A stretch of DNA of 9,152 nt from Planctomycetaceae bacterium (GCA_007695205.1 REEF01000579.1:1-9152); one strand, 5' to 3'. Positions 1 through 8,424 are shown, counted from the first letter of the stretch. The notes: generated from the letters alone by a model not told the origin. Translations and numbers: made by a program.

Positions 1-2
1 GG

Positions 3-59
3 CTGGGCCTGGGGCCCGCCGTGCTGACCGAGGCGAACCCGCGGCTGGTCTATTGTAGG
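3..59 (+). pseudogene. Fragment of a CaiB/BaiF (family III) CoA-transferase
   Basis: Frame 3 at the window edge reads LGLGPAVLTEANPRLVYC. This closely resembles the stretch of CaiB/BaiF CoA-transferases and alpha-methylacyl-CoA racemases that normally reads like (R)LGLGPxxLxxxNPRLVYGRxTGWGQ. After VYCR the expected TGWGQ-type continuation is missing. The frame runs on with unrelated sequence inside the next gene to a stop at 186-188. The similarity therefore ends within about 10 bases of the VWA start codon. Only about 19 codons are visible, so this could be the last remnant of a broken gene, a gene cut by rearrangement, or an assembly join. The family call rests on recall of the motif, not on a search. 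Confidence 0.45.
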
Positions 60-66
60 AACGACC

Positions 67-2139
67 ATGGTATCCAAACCACCTCCGTTGCGACGCGGCT
101 CGAGAAACCACGCCGATCAGGGTATTTCGGAACCCGTTGCTGCTGCGGAGGATGTGGAAGAATTGGTGCAATCGATACCCGTGGCTAACTCGACGATTCC
201 GGAAGACGACGAAGATCTGGCAACGTTGGACGAGCTGGACGAACTGGAAGACATCGAACAGCATTCCAGGCTGGTGAGGCTTTTCCAGAGTTTCGGATCG
301 TGCGGGATCTCGCTGCTCGTTCACCTGATGGGCCTGCTGCTGATGGCTTACCTGACGGTCGCCACCTACGACCGCAGTGTTCCGACGATGGTCGAAGCCA
401 TGTTCGATCCGCGCGATGAGGATGATCCGGTTGAATTTGAACTGGATACGCAGATCCAGGTTTCTACCGAGGTGACGCCGACCAGCGTTCTTTCCAGCCC
501 TTTGGCGGATATGGCTGTCGGTGCCGAGGGGATGATCGGAATGCCGGTTTTGGATCAGCAGGTGCTGGCCGAAGTTGCCGCTGCTGCCGAGGTCAGTCAG
601 ATCAGCATCGACCATCCGCTGGCCCATGCGCCCGGTTTCCATCGCTTGATCGAGGCCGTGCCGGACAAGGAGTTCAAGGGCGATCCGCGTGCGATCATCG
701 ATGATTATGCCCAAGCAATGGATCGGATCGCCCAGGAATTGATGTGGATGATGGAAAAGGGCCCCTTGCTGGTGATCTGGTTATTCGACCAATCGGGCAG
801 CATGAAGGATGACCAGCAGGAGATCCGCGAGCGGTTGAATAACGTCTACCTGCAATTGGGCATGTTCGGCCGCAGTCAGGCGAAGTACTTGGAAACCTCC
901 GTCGTTTGTTTCGGCGAGGGCTACCTACAACTGACTCAGCGACCGACCAGCGATCTGGAAGAAATCCGAGCGGCCATCGATGCCATTCCCGAGGATCCTT
1001 CGGGCAAAGAATATATGTGTCAGGCCATCATTCGCGCGATCTCCACTCACCGCGATTACGCTCGACGCGCCCGCCGTCAGATGGTGCTGATCCTGGTGTC
1101 CGACGAGAGCGGAGAACAGGACGACAACCGGCAGTACATCGAGCGGACGGTGCAGGAGGCCAAAGCAGCCAATTGCCGAATCTACGTTTTGGGTCGCGAG
1201 GCGGTTTTCGGTTACCCGTACGCGCACGTACGCTGGCGGCATCCGCAAACCAATCGAGTTCACTGGTTGCCTATCGACCGGGGGCCAGAAACGGCCTTTG
1301 TCGAACAGTTGCAGATCGACGGATTTCGACGCCGACGCGACGCTTTCCCCAGTGGCTTCGGACCCTACGAACAATGCAGGCTGGCACGAGAAACGGGCGG
1401 CATCTTCTTCATGTTGCCCAGTCTGGAATCGAATCTTGTCCGCGGCGAAAAGCGGAAATACGAACTGGAAATCATGCGTCCCTACCGTCCCGATTTGGGG
1501 AGACGCGATGAGATTATGGCCGAGCGTGACAAGTATCCGCTGCGCTCGATCATCTGGCAATGTATCTATGATTTGAATCCCCATCAGAGTTCCGAGGTGG
1601 CTCGCCAGATCGAAATGCGAATGCATTTCTCTCTAAATCAACAAGAATTTGTACGCCAGGCCCGAGCCGAACAAGCGAAAGCCAGAAACTACCTGGTGTA
1701 CCTGGCTCGCGTCCAAAAGGCCTTGGAGGCCGCCCTGCATCATCGTCAGCAAGAAGCCGACCCCCGCTGGCAGGCAAATTTTGACCTGATCTACGCCCAA
1801 CTGATCGCCTATCAGGCTCGTATCTGGGAGTACGGCGCAGCCTGTGAAGAATTTATGCGTAACCCCCAAACCGCCTCGCCTACCAGATCATCCGGTCAAG
1901 TGCTGCAAGATTGGCGGATCTCTACGCGAAAGAAAACGTTGACCGAAGAGAGCAAACCGTACATCGATCGCGCCATCGAGTTGTTTGAGGTCGTGATCGA
2001 AAACCACCCAGGCACCCCCTGGGCCCAACGAGCTCAATGGGAGAAAGACCGCGGTTTCGGCGTCCATTTTCAACCGCATTACGACCTGCCAATCAAGCCG
2101 CTGCCGAAGGATAAGCCGATTCCTGTGCCCAAATTGTAA
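67..2139 (+). CDS. Membrane-anchored von Willebrand factor A domain protein
   Basis: The 690-residue protein has four visible parts. Residues 1-75 are a cytoplasmic tail ending in an acidic stretch. Residues about 79-97 are the single hydrophobic helix (ISLLVHLMGLLLMAYL), so the rest probably lies outside the inner membrane. Residues about 230-450 are a VWA domain: the MIDAS loop is DQSGSM (241-246), preceded by the beta strand LLVIWLF, and a second strand MVLILVSDE (339-347) supplies an acidic metal-site residue. The C-terminal ~200 residues are helical, charged and unassigned. VWA domains bind ligands through a divalent metal held by the DxSxS motif, so a protein-binding or scaffold role is likely; the partner is unknown. 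An ATG at 67 is preceded by AGGA at 57-60, a reasonable ribosome binding site. It appears monocistronic. Single-helix VWA proteins of this layout are common in planctomycetes, usually with no assigned function. Confidence 0.85.
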   Translation: MVSKPPPLRRGSRNHADQGISEPVAAAEDVEELVQSIPVANSTIPEDDEDLATLDELDELEDIEQHSRLVRLFQSFGSCGISLLVHLMGLLLMAYLTVATYDRSVPTMVEAMFDPRDEDDPVEFELDTQIQVSTEVTPTSVLSSPLADMAVGAEGMIGMPVLDQQVLAEVAAAAEVSQISIDHPLAHAPGFHRLIEAVPDKEFKGDPRAIIDDYAQAMDRIAQELMWMMEKGPLLVIWLFDQSGSMKDDQQEIRERLNNVYLQLGMFGRSQAKYLETSVVCFGEGYLQLTQRPTSDLEEIRAAIDAIPEDPSGKEYMCQAIIRAISTHRDYARRARRQMVLILVSDESGEQDDNRQYIERTVQEAKAANCRIYVLGREAVFGYPYAHVRWRHPQTNRVHWLPIDRGPETAFVEQLQIDGFRRRRDAFPSGFGPYEQCRLARETGGIFFMLPSLESNLVRGEKRKYELEIMRPYRPDLGRRDEIMAERDKYPLRSIIWQCIYDLNPHQSSEVARQIEMRMHFSLNQQEFVRQARAEQAKARNYLVYLARVQKALEAALHHRQQEADPRWQANFDLIYAQLIAYQARIWEYGAACEEFMRNPQTASPTRSSGQVLQDWRISTRKKTLTEESKPYIDRAIELFEVVIENHPGTPWAQRAQWEKDRGFGVHFQPHYDLPIKPLPKDKPIPVPKL

Positions 2140-2171
2140 TTTGGTCCACTGCCTGGAAGAGGTATATATAG

Positions 2172-2268
2172 GCTTTGTCAGAAAAAGGATCTGACCCTCT
2201 CCAGGCACACCGTATTTCCCGATTTTCAGCGTGCCCTCCAAAGGGTCAGCCCCCTTTTCTGACAGAGC
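2172..2268. repeat. Long imperfect inverted repeat, REP/BIME or MITE-like
   Basis: Two 27-bp arms, 2172-2198 and 2242-2268, are reverse complements at 23 of 27 positions. Each arm is also a small palindrome of its own: GTCAG, nine bases, CTGAC (2177-2195 in the left arm; the same layout in the right arm). A further short pairing (AGGCAC at 2203-2208 with GTGCCC at 2231-2236) lies inside the arms. Two inverted copies of a palindromic unit is the architecture of bacterial interspersed mosaic elements and of small non-autonomous transposable elements. The A-rich/GGGG core flanked by GTCAG and CTGAC resembles repeats mobilised by REP-associated Y1 transposases, but no transposase lies in the window. 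As RNA it would fold into a long hairpin that could end or protect the VWA transcript. Confidence 0.6.
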
Positions 2269-2304
2269 TTAGACTGAACAACTGGCCGCCGGTCAGTGAC
2301 AGAG

Positions 2305-2310
2305 TATAAT
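2305..2310 (+). promoter_or_regulatory. Possible -10 box upstream of the squalene-cyclase-like gene
   Basis: TATAAT matches the sigma-70 -10 consensus exactly and lies about 110 bases before the ATG at 2421. The sequence 17 bp upstream (CTGGCC, 2282-2287) is only a weak -35 match. The rest of the gap up to 2420 shows no other feature except the purine-rich stretch GAAGGGAG (2401-2408) and the ribosome binding site near 2413-2418. Confidence 0.3.
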
Positions 2311-2420
2311 GGGGGGACCGAGGGGCAACGATTCGCGACGATCACGGTCATGAGTTCGTGGCAGACAGCACCCGGTCGATCGTCTTGTGTCATTCATGGT
2401 GAAGGGAGACCACGAAGGTC

Positions 2421-3473
2421 ATGGCAGGATATCTATCGCGACGCCAAGCTCTGCGGTCCCTGGCCGCAATCCCGTTCTCGGCTGCCACGTTATCGTTGGG
2501 AAACAAACCAGCTTGGGCGTCACGCAGTCCGGCATGGGCTAGATCCACCCAAAACGGTTTGGATTGGGTCGCTCGGACCCAGTCACCGATCCGAGGCCAC
2601 TGGACAGCGGGCAATTACCCGACCGCTATGACGGCCCTCGCTGGTACAGCCCTGATTTGTTCAGGATCAACCACCACCCAAGGTCCGTACGCCAGGAATA
2701 TCCGTCGTGCCGTGGATTATCTCTTCACCAAATGCCGGTCCAACGGCTTGATCGGCGACCCTCAAACAGATAATCGTTACACCTACGGGCACGGGTTCTC
2801 GATGCTCTTTTTGTCTCAGGTGCTGGGCGAGGAGCAGGACGAGGAAACCCGTCAGATGTTGATCGAAGCGTTGACAAAGGCCGTCGAATTCAGTTGTTGG
2901 GCTCAGACCAAGGCGGGCGGTTGGGGTTATGTCAGCGCCAAAGATGGAAATGATTTCGACGAAGGTTCGACGACGATCACGCAGGTTCAGGGGATGCGGG
3001 GATGCCGCAACGCGGGCATTCCGGTACCTGCCGAGTCCATTGATGCGGCTAAAAGGTACATTTACGGCTGCATGAATGCCGATGGGGGGATCTCCTACAG
3101 CTCGACCAGCCGAGGCAGTTCGCGACCGGCGATTACGGCGGCGGCTTTGGCGGCCTTGTACAATGCGGGAGATTATGACAGCGAGTACGTGCCGCGGATG
3201 CTGGAATACTGCCACAAGACGCTCGGCCGGATCACCGACCAAGCCCAGTCGTTCGGACACTGGCATTACACCTACCTATACTATTCTCAAGTCATGTACC
3301 GGCAAGAACGGCGCGAGTGGGAGCCCTTCCGCGATCGGCTGTATGACCGGATTGTCTCGGAACAGAACAACGAGGGGTATTGGGCAGGCAATATTGGACC
3401 GATTTACGTGACCAGTTGCAATCTGATCATGCTTCAATTGGACCTTGGGTTCCTGCCCATCTTCCAGCGTTAG
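2421..3473 (+). CDS. Tat-exported prenyltransferase/squalene-cyclase-repeat protein
   Basis: This 350-residue protein starts with a twin-arginine signal: SRRQALR at 6-12, a hydrophobic stretch (AAIPFSAATLSL), and AxA-type cleavage sites near residues 31-40 (PAWA). The mature part has alpha/alpha-barrel repeats of the prenyltransferase/squalene oxidase type, with QW-like turns GGWGY (166-170), DGGISYS (221-227) and NEGYWAG (317-323). The DEGSTT segment (180-185) followed by a helix is typical of the planctomycete version. The acidic DxDD motif of squalene-hopene cyclases and the DCTAE motif of oxidosqualene cyclases are absent, and the protein is about half their length. Terpene cyclisation is therefore unlikely. 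A periplasmic role binding or processing polymer or lipid is possible but unproven. The ATG at 2421 follows GAAGG and places the Tat motif at the right distance from the N terminus. Confidence 0.8.
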   Translation: MAGYLSRRQALRSLAAIPFSAATLSLGNKPAWASRSPAWARSTQNGLDWVARTQSPIRGHWTAGNYPTAMTALAGTALICSGSTTTQGPYARNIRRAVDYLFTKCRSNGLIGDPQTDNRYTYGHGFSMLFLSQVLGEEQDEETRQMLIEALTKAVEFSCWAQTKAGGWGYVSAKDGNDFDEGSTTITQVQGMRGCRNAGIPVPAESIDAAKRYIYGCMNADGGISYSSTSRGSSRPAITAAALAALYNAGDYDSEYVPRMLEYCHKTLGRITDQAQSFGHWHYTYLYYSQVMYRQERREWEPFRDRLYDRIVSEQNNEGYWAGNIGPIYVTSCNLIMLQLDLGFLPIFQR

Positions 3474-3546
3474 GGTTGTGGCTGACGGGATCGTGGATTA
3501 GCATTTCGGAAAACGAATTCTGTCGGCAACTGAAAAGGCACGCGGC

Positions 3547-4506
<960 letters not shown>

Positions 4507-4507
4507 G

Positions 4508-4526
4508 GCCGAAAAGCGGCAATTTT
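4508..4526 (+). terminator. Weak candidate intrinsic terminator after the ABC ATPase gene
   Basis: Directly after the TAA is a short hairpin, GCCG (4508-4511) and CGGC (4517-4520) with a 5-base loop, followed by AATTTT. The stem is only four pairs and the T run is short, so the call is weak. The rest of the gap up to 4847 holds no convincing gene, although one reading frame there (4636-4851) is open without an ATG. Confidence 0.25.
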
Positions 4527-4847
4527 GGGTTGTTTCGTCGAGTCCAGCCGGAATCCGTTCACGGTAAAATACATGGCGCCGGAAGAGAGGAAAGCGAAAA
4601 GATAGAGGTACTGAACCGGTAGGGGCCTGCCCTGATTTCGGGTTCTTCAAGCATTTTGTGACACGACATGTACAGGCGGGGTTACAAACGCCGCAGACGC
4701 ATCTGCTCGTGTTCTTGGCAAAAAGACGGTGATCGGGAAAGATACGAGTTGGTTTGCCGATCCGGGCGGCGAGAAGCCGGTCGGAGACGAGTGCCCGGCG
4801 AGGTTTTGCCCAAGACGATGGAGACCATTTGGGCGGGAGGGGCGGTG

Positions 4848-6332
4848 GTGATACGGATGAAACTGGCTCAGAAGTTCGGCCTGCTCGTGACGGGAGTTAT
4901 CGCGTTGGCCCTGCTTACGAGCGTGGTCGCCGTCTGGTCCTCCCTCCGTTTGGGAGCGGAGTTGCGGGCCACGTTCGAGCACAGCCTGCCCAGTGTGCGG
5001 GCGGCGGAAGAATTGGAGATCTCGTTGCTCGAACAACGGGGCTTAGTCAAAGCCTTCATTCTGGACAACGGAGATCGCAGTTGGCTGGATGGGTTGCACG
5101 CACCCAAAGCGAATTTCGCCTATTGGTTCAACCAAGCGCGGACGACGGCCCAAACGGACCGGGAACACCAAATCCTCGACCAACTAGGGCAAGCATTCCG
5201 CGAATACGACGCCAAGCGCGAGCAGGTCCTCGTGTTGTACGAAACCGGCCAAGCCGACCAGGCCAAAGAGATGCTGCTGCGGGATGTAACGCACGAATTC
5301 CGCAATTGTTCCGAGTTGTGCAAGGAATTCATCGCGGCGAACGTACAGTTGATCGAGCGGCGGGCGGCCGAGTCGCGCAACCAAACCCGTTGGGCCATGG
5401 GGATCGTGGTGTTTTGCGTCGCCTGTACGGCAGGGCTCGGCGGACTGTTCCTCTGGCTGCTGGTGGCCGGGGTACTGCTGCCCTTGCGGCGGATGGCGGC
5501 GGATGCCCGCGAAGTTACCGGGCTGTCGAGCGGGGCTGGCGATGAACTGGCGACGATCGGAGCCCATCTGCGGAATCTGATGTCCGATGTAACCGATACG
5601 CGCAGCTCGCTGGAACAGAGCCGCAACCGGCTAGCGAATGCGGAGAAACTGGCTGTGGTGGGCAAATTGGCTGCGGGCGTTGCGCACGAAATTCGCAATC
5701 CGCTCACGGCAGTCAAGATGTGGCTCTTCTCCCTGCAGAGGAACCTGAACGGTGATCTGGAGACCAACCACGCGTTCGGGCTTATCTCCGCCGAGATCCT
5801 TCGCCTGGAGAACATCATCAAGAATTTCCTCGAATTCGCCCGGCCGCCGCGGCTCAAAATCCTTCGGGAGCTTTTGCCCCCGTTGATTGACGATGCGTTG
5901 GAATTCCTCACGCCTCGGCTGGACGAGCGCCGGATCGCGTTGAGCTGGGAACCGCCCGCTGATCTTCCGCCGGCGCTGATCGATGCCGACCAGTTCCGCC
6001 AAGTGCTGATGAATCTGCTCGTGAACGCTTTGGAAGTGACCCCTCCCGGCAGCCGCATCAGCATTGCGGCGCAAGCGGAATCGGACGGCAAGGGCGGGCC
6101 GGTGCTGGTCGTCCGCATCCGTGATTCGGGGCCTGGAATACCGGACGAGGTCCGGGCTCGGATCTTCGAACCGTTTTTCACAACCAAGGACGACGGGACC
6201 GGTTTGGGGCTAAGCGTCGCGGCGCGGATCATGGGAGATCATGGTGGACGTTTACTGTTGGAATCCACCGGCGGCGCCGGGACGGCGTTCGCCGTGTGGG
6301 TCCCGGTCGCCCCACAGGAGCCATCTACGTGA
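4848..6332 (+). CDS. Membrane sensor histidine kinase, NtrB-like
   Basis: This is a 494-residue two-transmembrane sensor kinase. In order: TM helix 1 (about 9-32), an extracytoplasmic helical region (about 33-180) resembling four-helix-bundle (4HB_MCP-type) sensors, TM helix 2 (about 183-210), a short HAMP-like segment, a coiled coil, HisKA with the H-box HEIRNP (280-285, phospho-acceptor H280), and HATPase_c with an N-box (NLLVNALEV, 389-397), DSGPGIP (426-432), FEPFFTTK and GTGLGLSVA (450-458). There is no PAS domain. The best start is GTG at 4848, seven bases after GGGAGG (4835-4840); GTG at 4845 and ATG at 4857 are alternatives. The longer ATG at 4668 adds an arginine-rich tail with no signs of conservation. 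Its stop overlaps the start of the sigma-54 activator gene, so the two form a co-translated kinase/regulator pair. Confidence 0.93.
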   Translation: MIRMKLAQKFGLLVTGVIALALLTSVVAVWSSLRLGAELRATFEHSLPSVRAAEELEISLLEQRGLVKAFILDNGDRSWLDGLHAPKANFAYWFNQARTTAQTDREHQILDQLGQAFREYDAKREQVLVLYETGQADQAKEMLLRDVTHEFRNCSELCKEFIAANVQLIERRAAESRNQTRWAMGIVVFCVACTAGLGGLFLWLLVAGVLLPLRRMAADAREVTGLSSGAGDELATIGAHLRNLMSDVTDTRSSLEQSRNRLANAEKLAVVGKLAAGVAHEIRNPLTAVKMWLFSLQRNLNGDLETNHAFGLISAEILRLENIIKNFLEFARPPRLKILRELLPPLIDDALEFLTPRLDERRIALSWEPPADLPPALIDADQFRQVLMNLLVNALEVTPPGSRISIAAQAESDGKGGPVLVVRIRDSGPGIPDEVRARIFEPFFTTKDDGTGLGLSVAARIMGDHGGRLLLESTGGAGTAFAVWVPVAPQEPST

Positions 6333-7783
6333 GCCGTATTCTGGTGATCGACGACGAGCGAAGCGTCAGGACCGCGTTTGTCGAGGTTCTCGGCGCCGAA
6401 GGGCATCAGGTTCTGGGTGCCGAGTCGGCCGAGTCGGCTTTGCAGACGCTTGCCGCCGAGCCGATGGATTTGGTGATCACGGACATCTGTCTGCCGGGCA
6501 TGAATGGTCTGGAGGCGTTGGAGCAGATCCGGCGGCTGGAGCCCAAACTGCCCGTCATCGTGATGACGGGGTTTGGCACCATGCAGACAGCGATCGAAGC
6601 AACCAAACGGGGCGCTTTTGATTATCACCTCAAGCCGTTGGATCCGGCGGCAATGATGCTCACCATCGAGCGGGCATTGGAAGCGGCGCGGCTGATGCGG
6701 CGGCAGGTCGAAATCGGGCCGGAAAACCTGGTTGCGCCCGCCGTCGATGCGATCATCGGCCGTAGCGGCGCGATGCAGCAGGTCTACAAAACGATCGGCC
6801 GCGTGGCGCCCACGGACGCAGCGGTGTTGATCCGTGGCGAATCGGGCACCGGCAAGGAGTTGGTCGCCCGGGCTGTCTACCAGTACAGCTCGCGGAGCCA
6901 ACGTCCACTGTCGGTTATCAACTGTGCGGCGATCCCGGAGACGCTGCTCGAAAGCGAGTTGTTCGGCTACGAACGGGGCGCGTTCACGGGCGCCGCCGGG
7001 CGGCGCGTGGGAAAACTCGAACAGGCCGACGAAGGGACCGTCTTTCTCGACGAAATCGGTGATATTCCGGCCGCTGTCCAGGCCAAGATCCTGCGCGTGC
7101 TGCAGGACAAGTCCTTCGAGCGGCTGGGCGGTAATCAGACGATCCGAGTCAACGTCCGCGTGCTGGCCGCGACCAATCGCGACTTGAGCAAGGCGATCGC
7201 CGAAGGCGGTTTTCGCGAAGACCTGTATCACCGCTTGAATGTCGTCACCATCTGGGTTCCGCCGCTCCGCGAACGCCGTGAAGACATTCCGCTGCTGACC
7301 GCCTACTTCTTGGACCGCTTCTCTGCCGAACTGGAAATCGACAAGCCGCTCCTGGGCGACGAGGCCTTGGAACCGTTGCGAGACTACGACTGGCCCGGAA
7401 ACGTCCGCGAACTGGAGCATTGCATTCACCGCGCGCTGATCTTCACGCGCGGACATCCGATTCAAGCAGCGGACTTGAAGGCTCTGCTGGGAAGCGATCG
7501 GCCGTCGCCCGCGCGGAGTCCGGGATTCGATCTGCAGCAACTGGTCCCTTGCGTGCGGGATTTCCTCGAACACGCCCGCAGCGCACGGCCGTTTGACGAG
7601 CTGCTCGAGACGGTCGAACGATTGCTGTTGGCCGAGGCGATGGGTCGGTCCGCAGGCAACCAATCCCAAGCGGCCCGGCTGTTGGGAATGCCGCGCCCGA
7701 CTTTGCACGCGAAACTGCGGAAACACGGCCTGCAATCCGACCGTCCATGTTCGGACGAACGACATCCCATGTCCGGTTCCTGA
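6329..7783 (+). CDS. NtrC-family sigma-54-dependent response regulator
   Basis: This 484-residue protein has the full NtrC layout. The receiver (1-120) has acidic pocket D8/D9, phospho-acceptor D52, T80 and K102. The AAA+ domain (about 140-375) has Walker A GESGTGKE (170-177), the sigma-54 contact loop GAFTGA (217-222), Walker B VFLDEIGD (238-245) and the arginine-bearing FREDLYHRLN segment. A Fis-type helix-turn-helix (about 443-468, SQAARLLGMPRPTLHAKLRK) ends the protein. The GTG start at 6329 shares four bases (GTGA) with the kinase stop and has GGAG at 6317-6320, so translation is coupled. GTG at 6296 would add an N-terminal extension not seen in the family. When phosphorylated by the upstream kinase it should drive sigma-54 RNA polymerase; a dyad and a -24/-12 promoter lie immediately downstream. 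Confidence 0.96.
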   Translation: MSRILVIDDERSVRTAFVEVLGAEGHQVLGAESAESALQTLAAEPMDLVITDICLPGMNGLEALEQIRRLEPKLPVIVMTGFGTMQTAIEATKRGAFDYHLKPLDPAAMMLTIERALEAARLMRRQVEIGPENLVAPAVDAIIGRSGAMQQVYKTIGRVAPTDAAVLIRGESGTGKELVARAVYQYSSRSQRPLSVINCAAIPETLLESELFGYERGAFTGAAGRRVGKLEQADEGTVFLDEIGDIPAAVQAKILRVLQDKSFERLGGNQTIRVNVRVLAATNRDLSKAIAEGGFREDLYHRLNVVTIWVPPLRERREDIPLLTAYFLDRFSAELEIDKPLLGDEALEPLRDYDWPGNVRELEHCIHRALIFTRGHPIQAADLKALLGSDRPSPARSPGFDLQQLVPCVRDFLEHARSARPFDELLETVERLLLAEAMGRSAGNQSQAARLLGMPRPTLHAKLRKHGLQSDRPCSDERHPMSGS

Positions 7784-7800
7784 CACCGGTAAGGGATGTC
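7761..7800. promoter_or_regulatory. Nested inverted repeat, candidate enhancer site for the sigma-54 activator
   Basis: The outer arms GACATCCC (7761-7768) and GGGATGTC (7793-7800) are perfect reverse complements. The inner arms CCGGT (7773-7777) and ACCGG (7785-7789) are also perfect, and both pairs share nearly the same centre (7780-7781), which falls on the stop codon of the activator gene. The centre is about 106 bp upstream of the start site predicted from the -24/-12 promoter, in the usual range for NtrC-type enhancer sites. There is no T run after it, which argues against a simple terminator. Binding by the encoded activator is inference. Confidence 0.45.
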
Positions 7801-7860
7801 CGCGGCAATTCGTTGGCGAAAAACCGCCGCGATTTTGAACTCGTCCAAGAATACCTCGGC

Positions 7861-7876
7861 CGGCACACCAATTGCT
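7861..7876 (+). promoter_or_regulatory. Sigma-54 (-24/-12) promoter
   Basis: CGGCAC, five bases, TTGCT matches the consensus TGGCAC-N5-TTGCW at all but the first position. The GG (7862-7863) and GC (7874-7875) are at the required spacing. Transcription would start near 7887, giving a leader of about 60 bases before the receiver gene at 7946. The activator needed for such a promoter is encoded immediately upstream. Confidence 0.7.
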
Positions 7877-7892
7877 ACAGACGGCTTGTCGT

Positions 7893-7906
7893 GCTGCCTT
7901 GGCAGC
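7893..7906 (+). other. Leader hairpin near the predicted 5' end of the sigma-54 transcript
   Basis: GCTGCC and GGCAGC are perfect reverse complements separated by two bases, or a 5-bp stem closing a CUUG loop in RNA. It lies within about 20 bases of the predicted start site, where it could protect the 5' end of the mRNA. The rest of the leader holds two GGA triplets (7917, 7933) and a purine-rich ribosome binding site. Confidence 0.3.
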
Positions 7907-7945
7907 GCCCGTCAGTGGAATGTTTTCGCGAGGGAGAGAGAGATC

Positions 7946-8383
7946 ATGACGACTATCCTTGTGGCCGACAATAACCGCTCGATTCGGGAGTATTGCCGTC
8001 GCGAATTGGAAGACGACGGTTACCGCGTTCTGTTGGCCCGGGACGGGGCGGAAGCGTGCTGCTGGGTCCGTGTCGGGCGGCCTGACGCGGCGATTCTCGA
8101 CATCTCGATGCCGTCCATGAACGGGCTTGACGCCATCGAGGAGATCCGGGGCCTGGATCCGGAGATGCCCGTGATCTTCTTCACGGCGTACGACGAGGCC
8201 TGCATGAACGACCGGCGCAGCCGTTATGCGACGGCTTGCGTCGAGAAGTCCGGAGATCTGAGCGAACTGAAACGCGTGGTCGGTGCGGCATTGACAGCCC
8301 GGCGGCAGTGCCGGCCTTACCGGCTGGGATTGCCTCCCCAGGATGCAGAAGAAGCAATGGCGCGACGTCCCAAGGGAACGTGA
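7946..8383 (+). CDS. Stand-alone response-regulator receiver protein
   Basis: This 145-residue protein is a single receiver domain with no output domain. Visible are the phospho-acceptor D52 in LDISMPSMNG, T80, K101 in VEKSGD, and the N-terminal pocket D8/N9. The usual second acidic residue is N9, so Mg binding may be altered. Residues 120-145 are a short basic tail without a recognisable fold. The ATG at 7946 follows the purine-rich AGGGAGAGAGAG. An upstream in-frame ATG at 7796 would lie before the predicted transcript start and code for non-receiver sequence. It is the first gene behind the sigma-54 promoter, 62 bases before csrA. It may act as a phosphate shuttle or sink, or by binding a partner such as the downstream phosphatase; this is inferred from context. 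Confidence 0.9.
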   Translation: MTTILVADNNRSIREYCRRELEDDGYRVLLARDGAEACCWVRVGRPDAAILDISMPSMNGLDAIEEIRGLDPEMPVIFFTAYDEACMNDRRSRYATACVEKSGDLSELKRVVGAALTARRQCRPYRLGLPPQDAEEAMARRPKGT

Positions 8384-8424
8384 GTTCGCTTTGGCATGCG
8401 GTCGTCGAATCGCTTGAACAGCCT

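Noticed and set aside
925..1626. 233-codon minus-strand frame and several plus-strand frames inside the VWA gene
   Set aside because: All overlap the VWA domain coding region, which has clear MIDAS motifs, and none shows a domain of its own.
2296..2631. 111-codon plus-strand frame upstream of and overlapping the squalene-cyclase-like gene
   Set aside because: Its second half is out of frame with the Tat-signal protein, the product has no motif, and the first ATG sits on the -10-like box.
4668..4847. N-terminal extension of the kinase to the ATG at 4668
   Set aside because: The extra 60 residues are mostly R, G and E with no membrane or domain signal, and a better ribosome binding site serves GTG 4848.
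5120..6232. 370-codon open frame on the minus strand
   Set aside because: It is antisense to the kinase gene, rich in S and R, and lacks motifs; long antisense frames are expected in GC-rich genes.
6239..7786. 515-codon open frame on the minus strand
   Set aside because: It lies fully antisense to the well-supported NtrC-type gene, its product has no recognisable domain, and its Q/R/H-rich make-up is that of a shadow of GC-biased codons.
7761..7800. Nested dyad as an intrinsic terminator of the activator gene
   Set aside because: The stem is long enough but is followed by CGCGGCAATT rather than a T run, so it was listed as a likely binding site; termination is not excluded.
7796..7945. In-frame extension of the receiver protein to the ATG at 7796
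   Set aside because: It would precede the predicted sigma-54 start site, and the receiver fold begins exactly at the ATG at 7946 with a strong purine-rich ribosome binding site.
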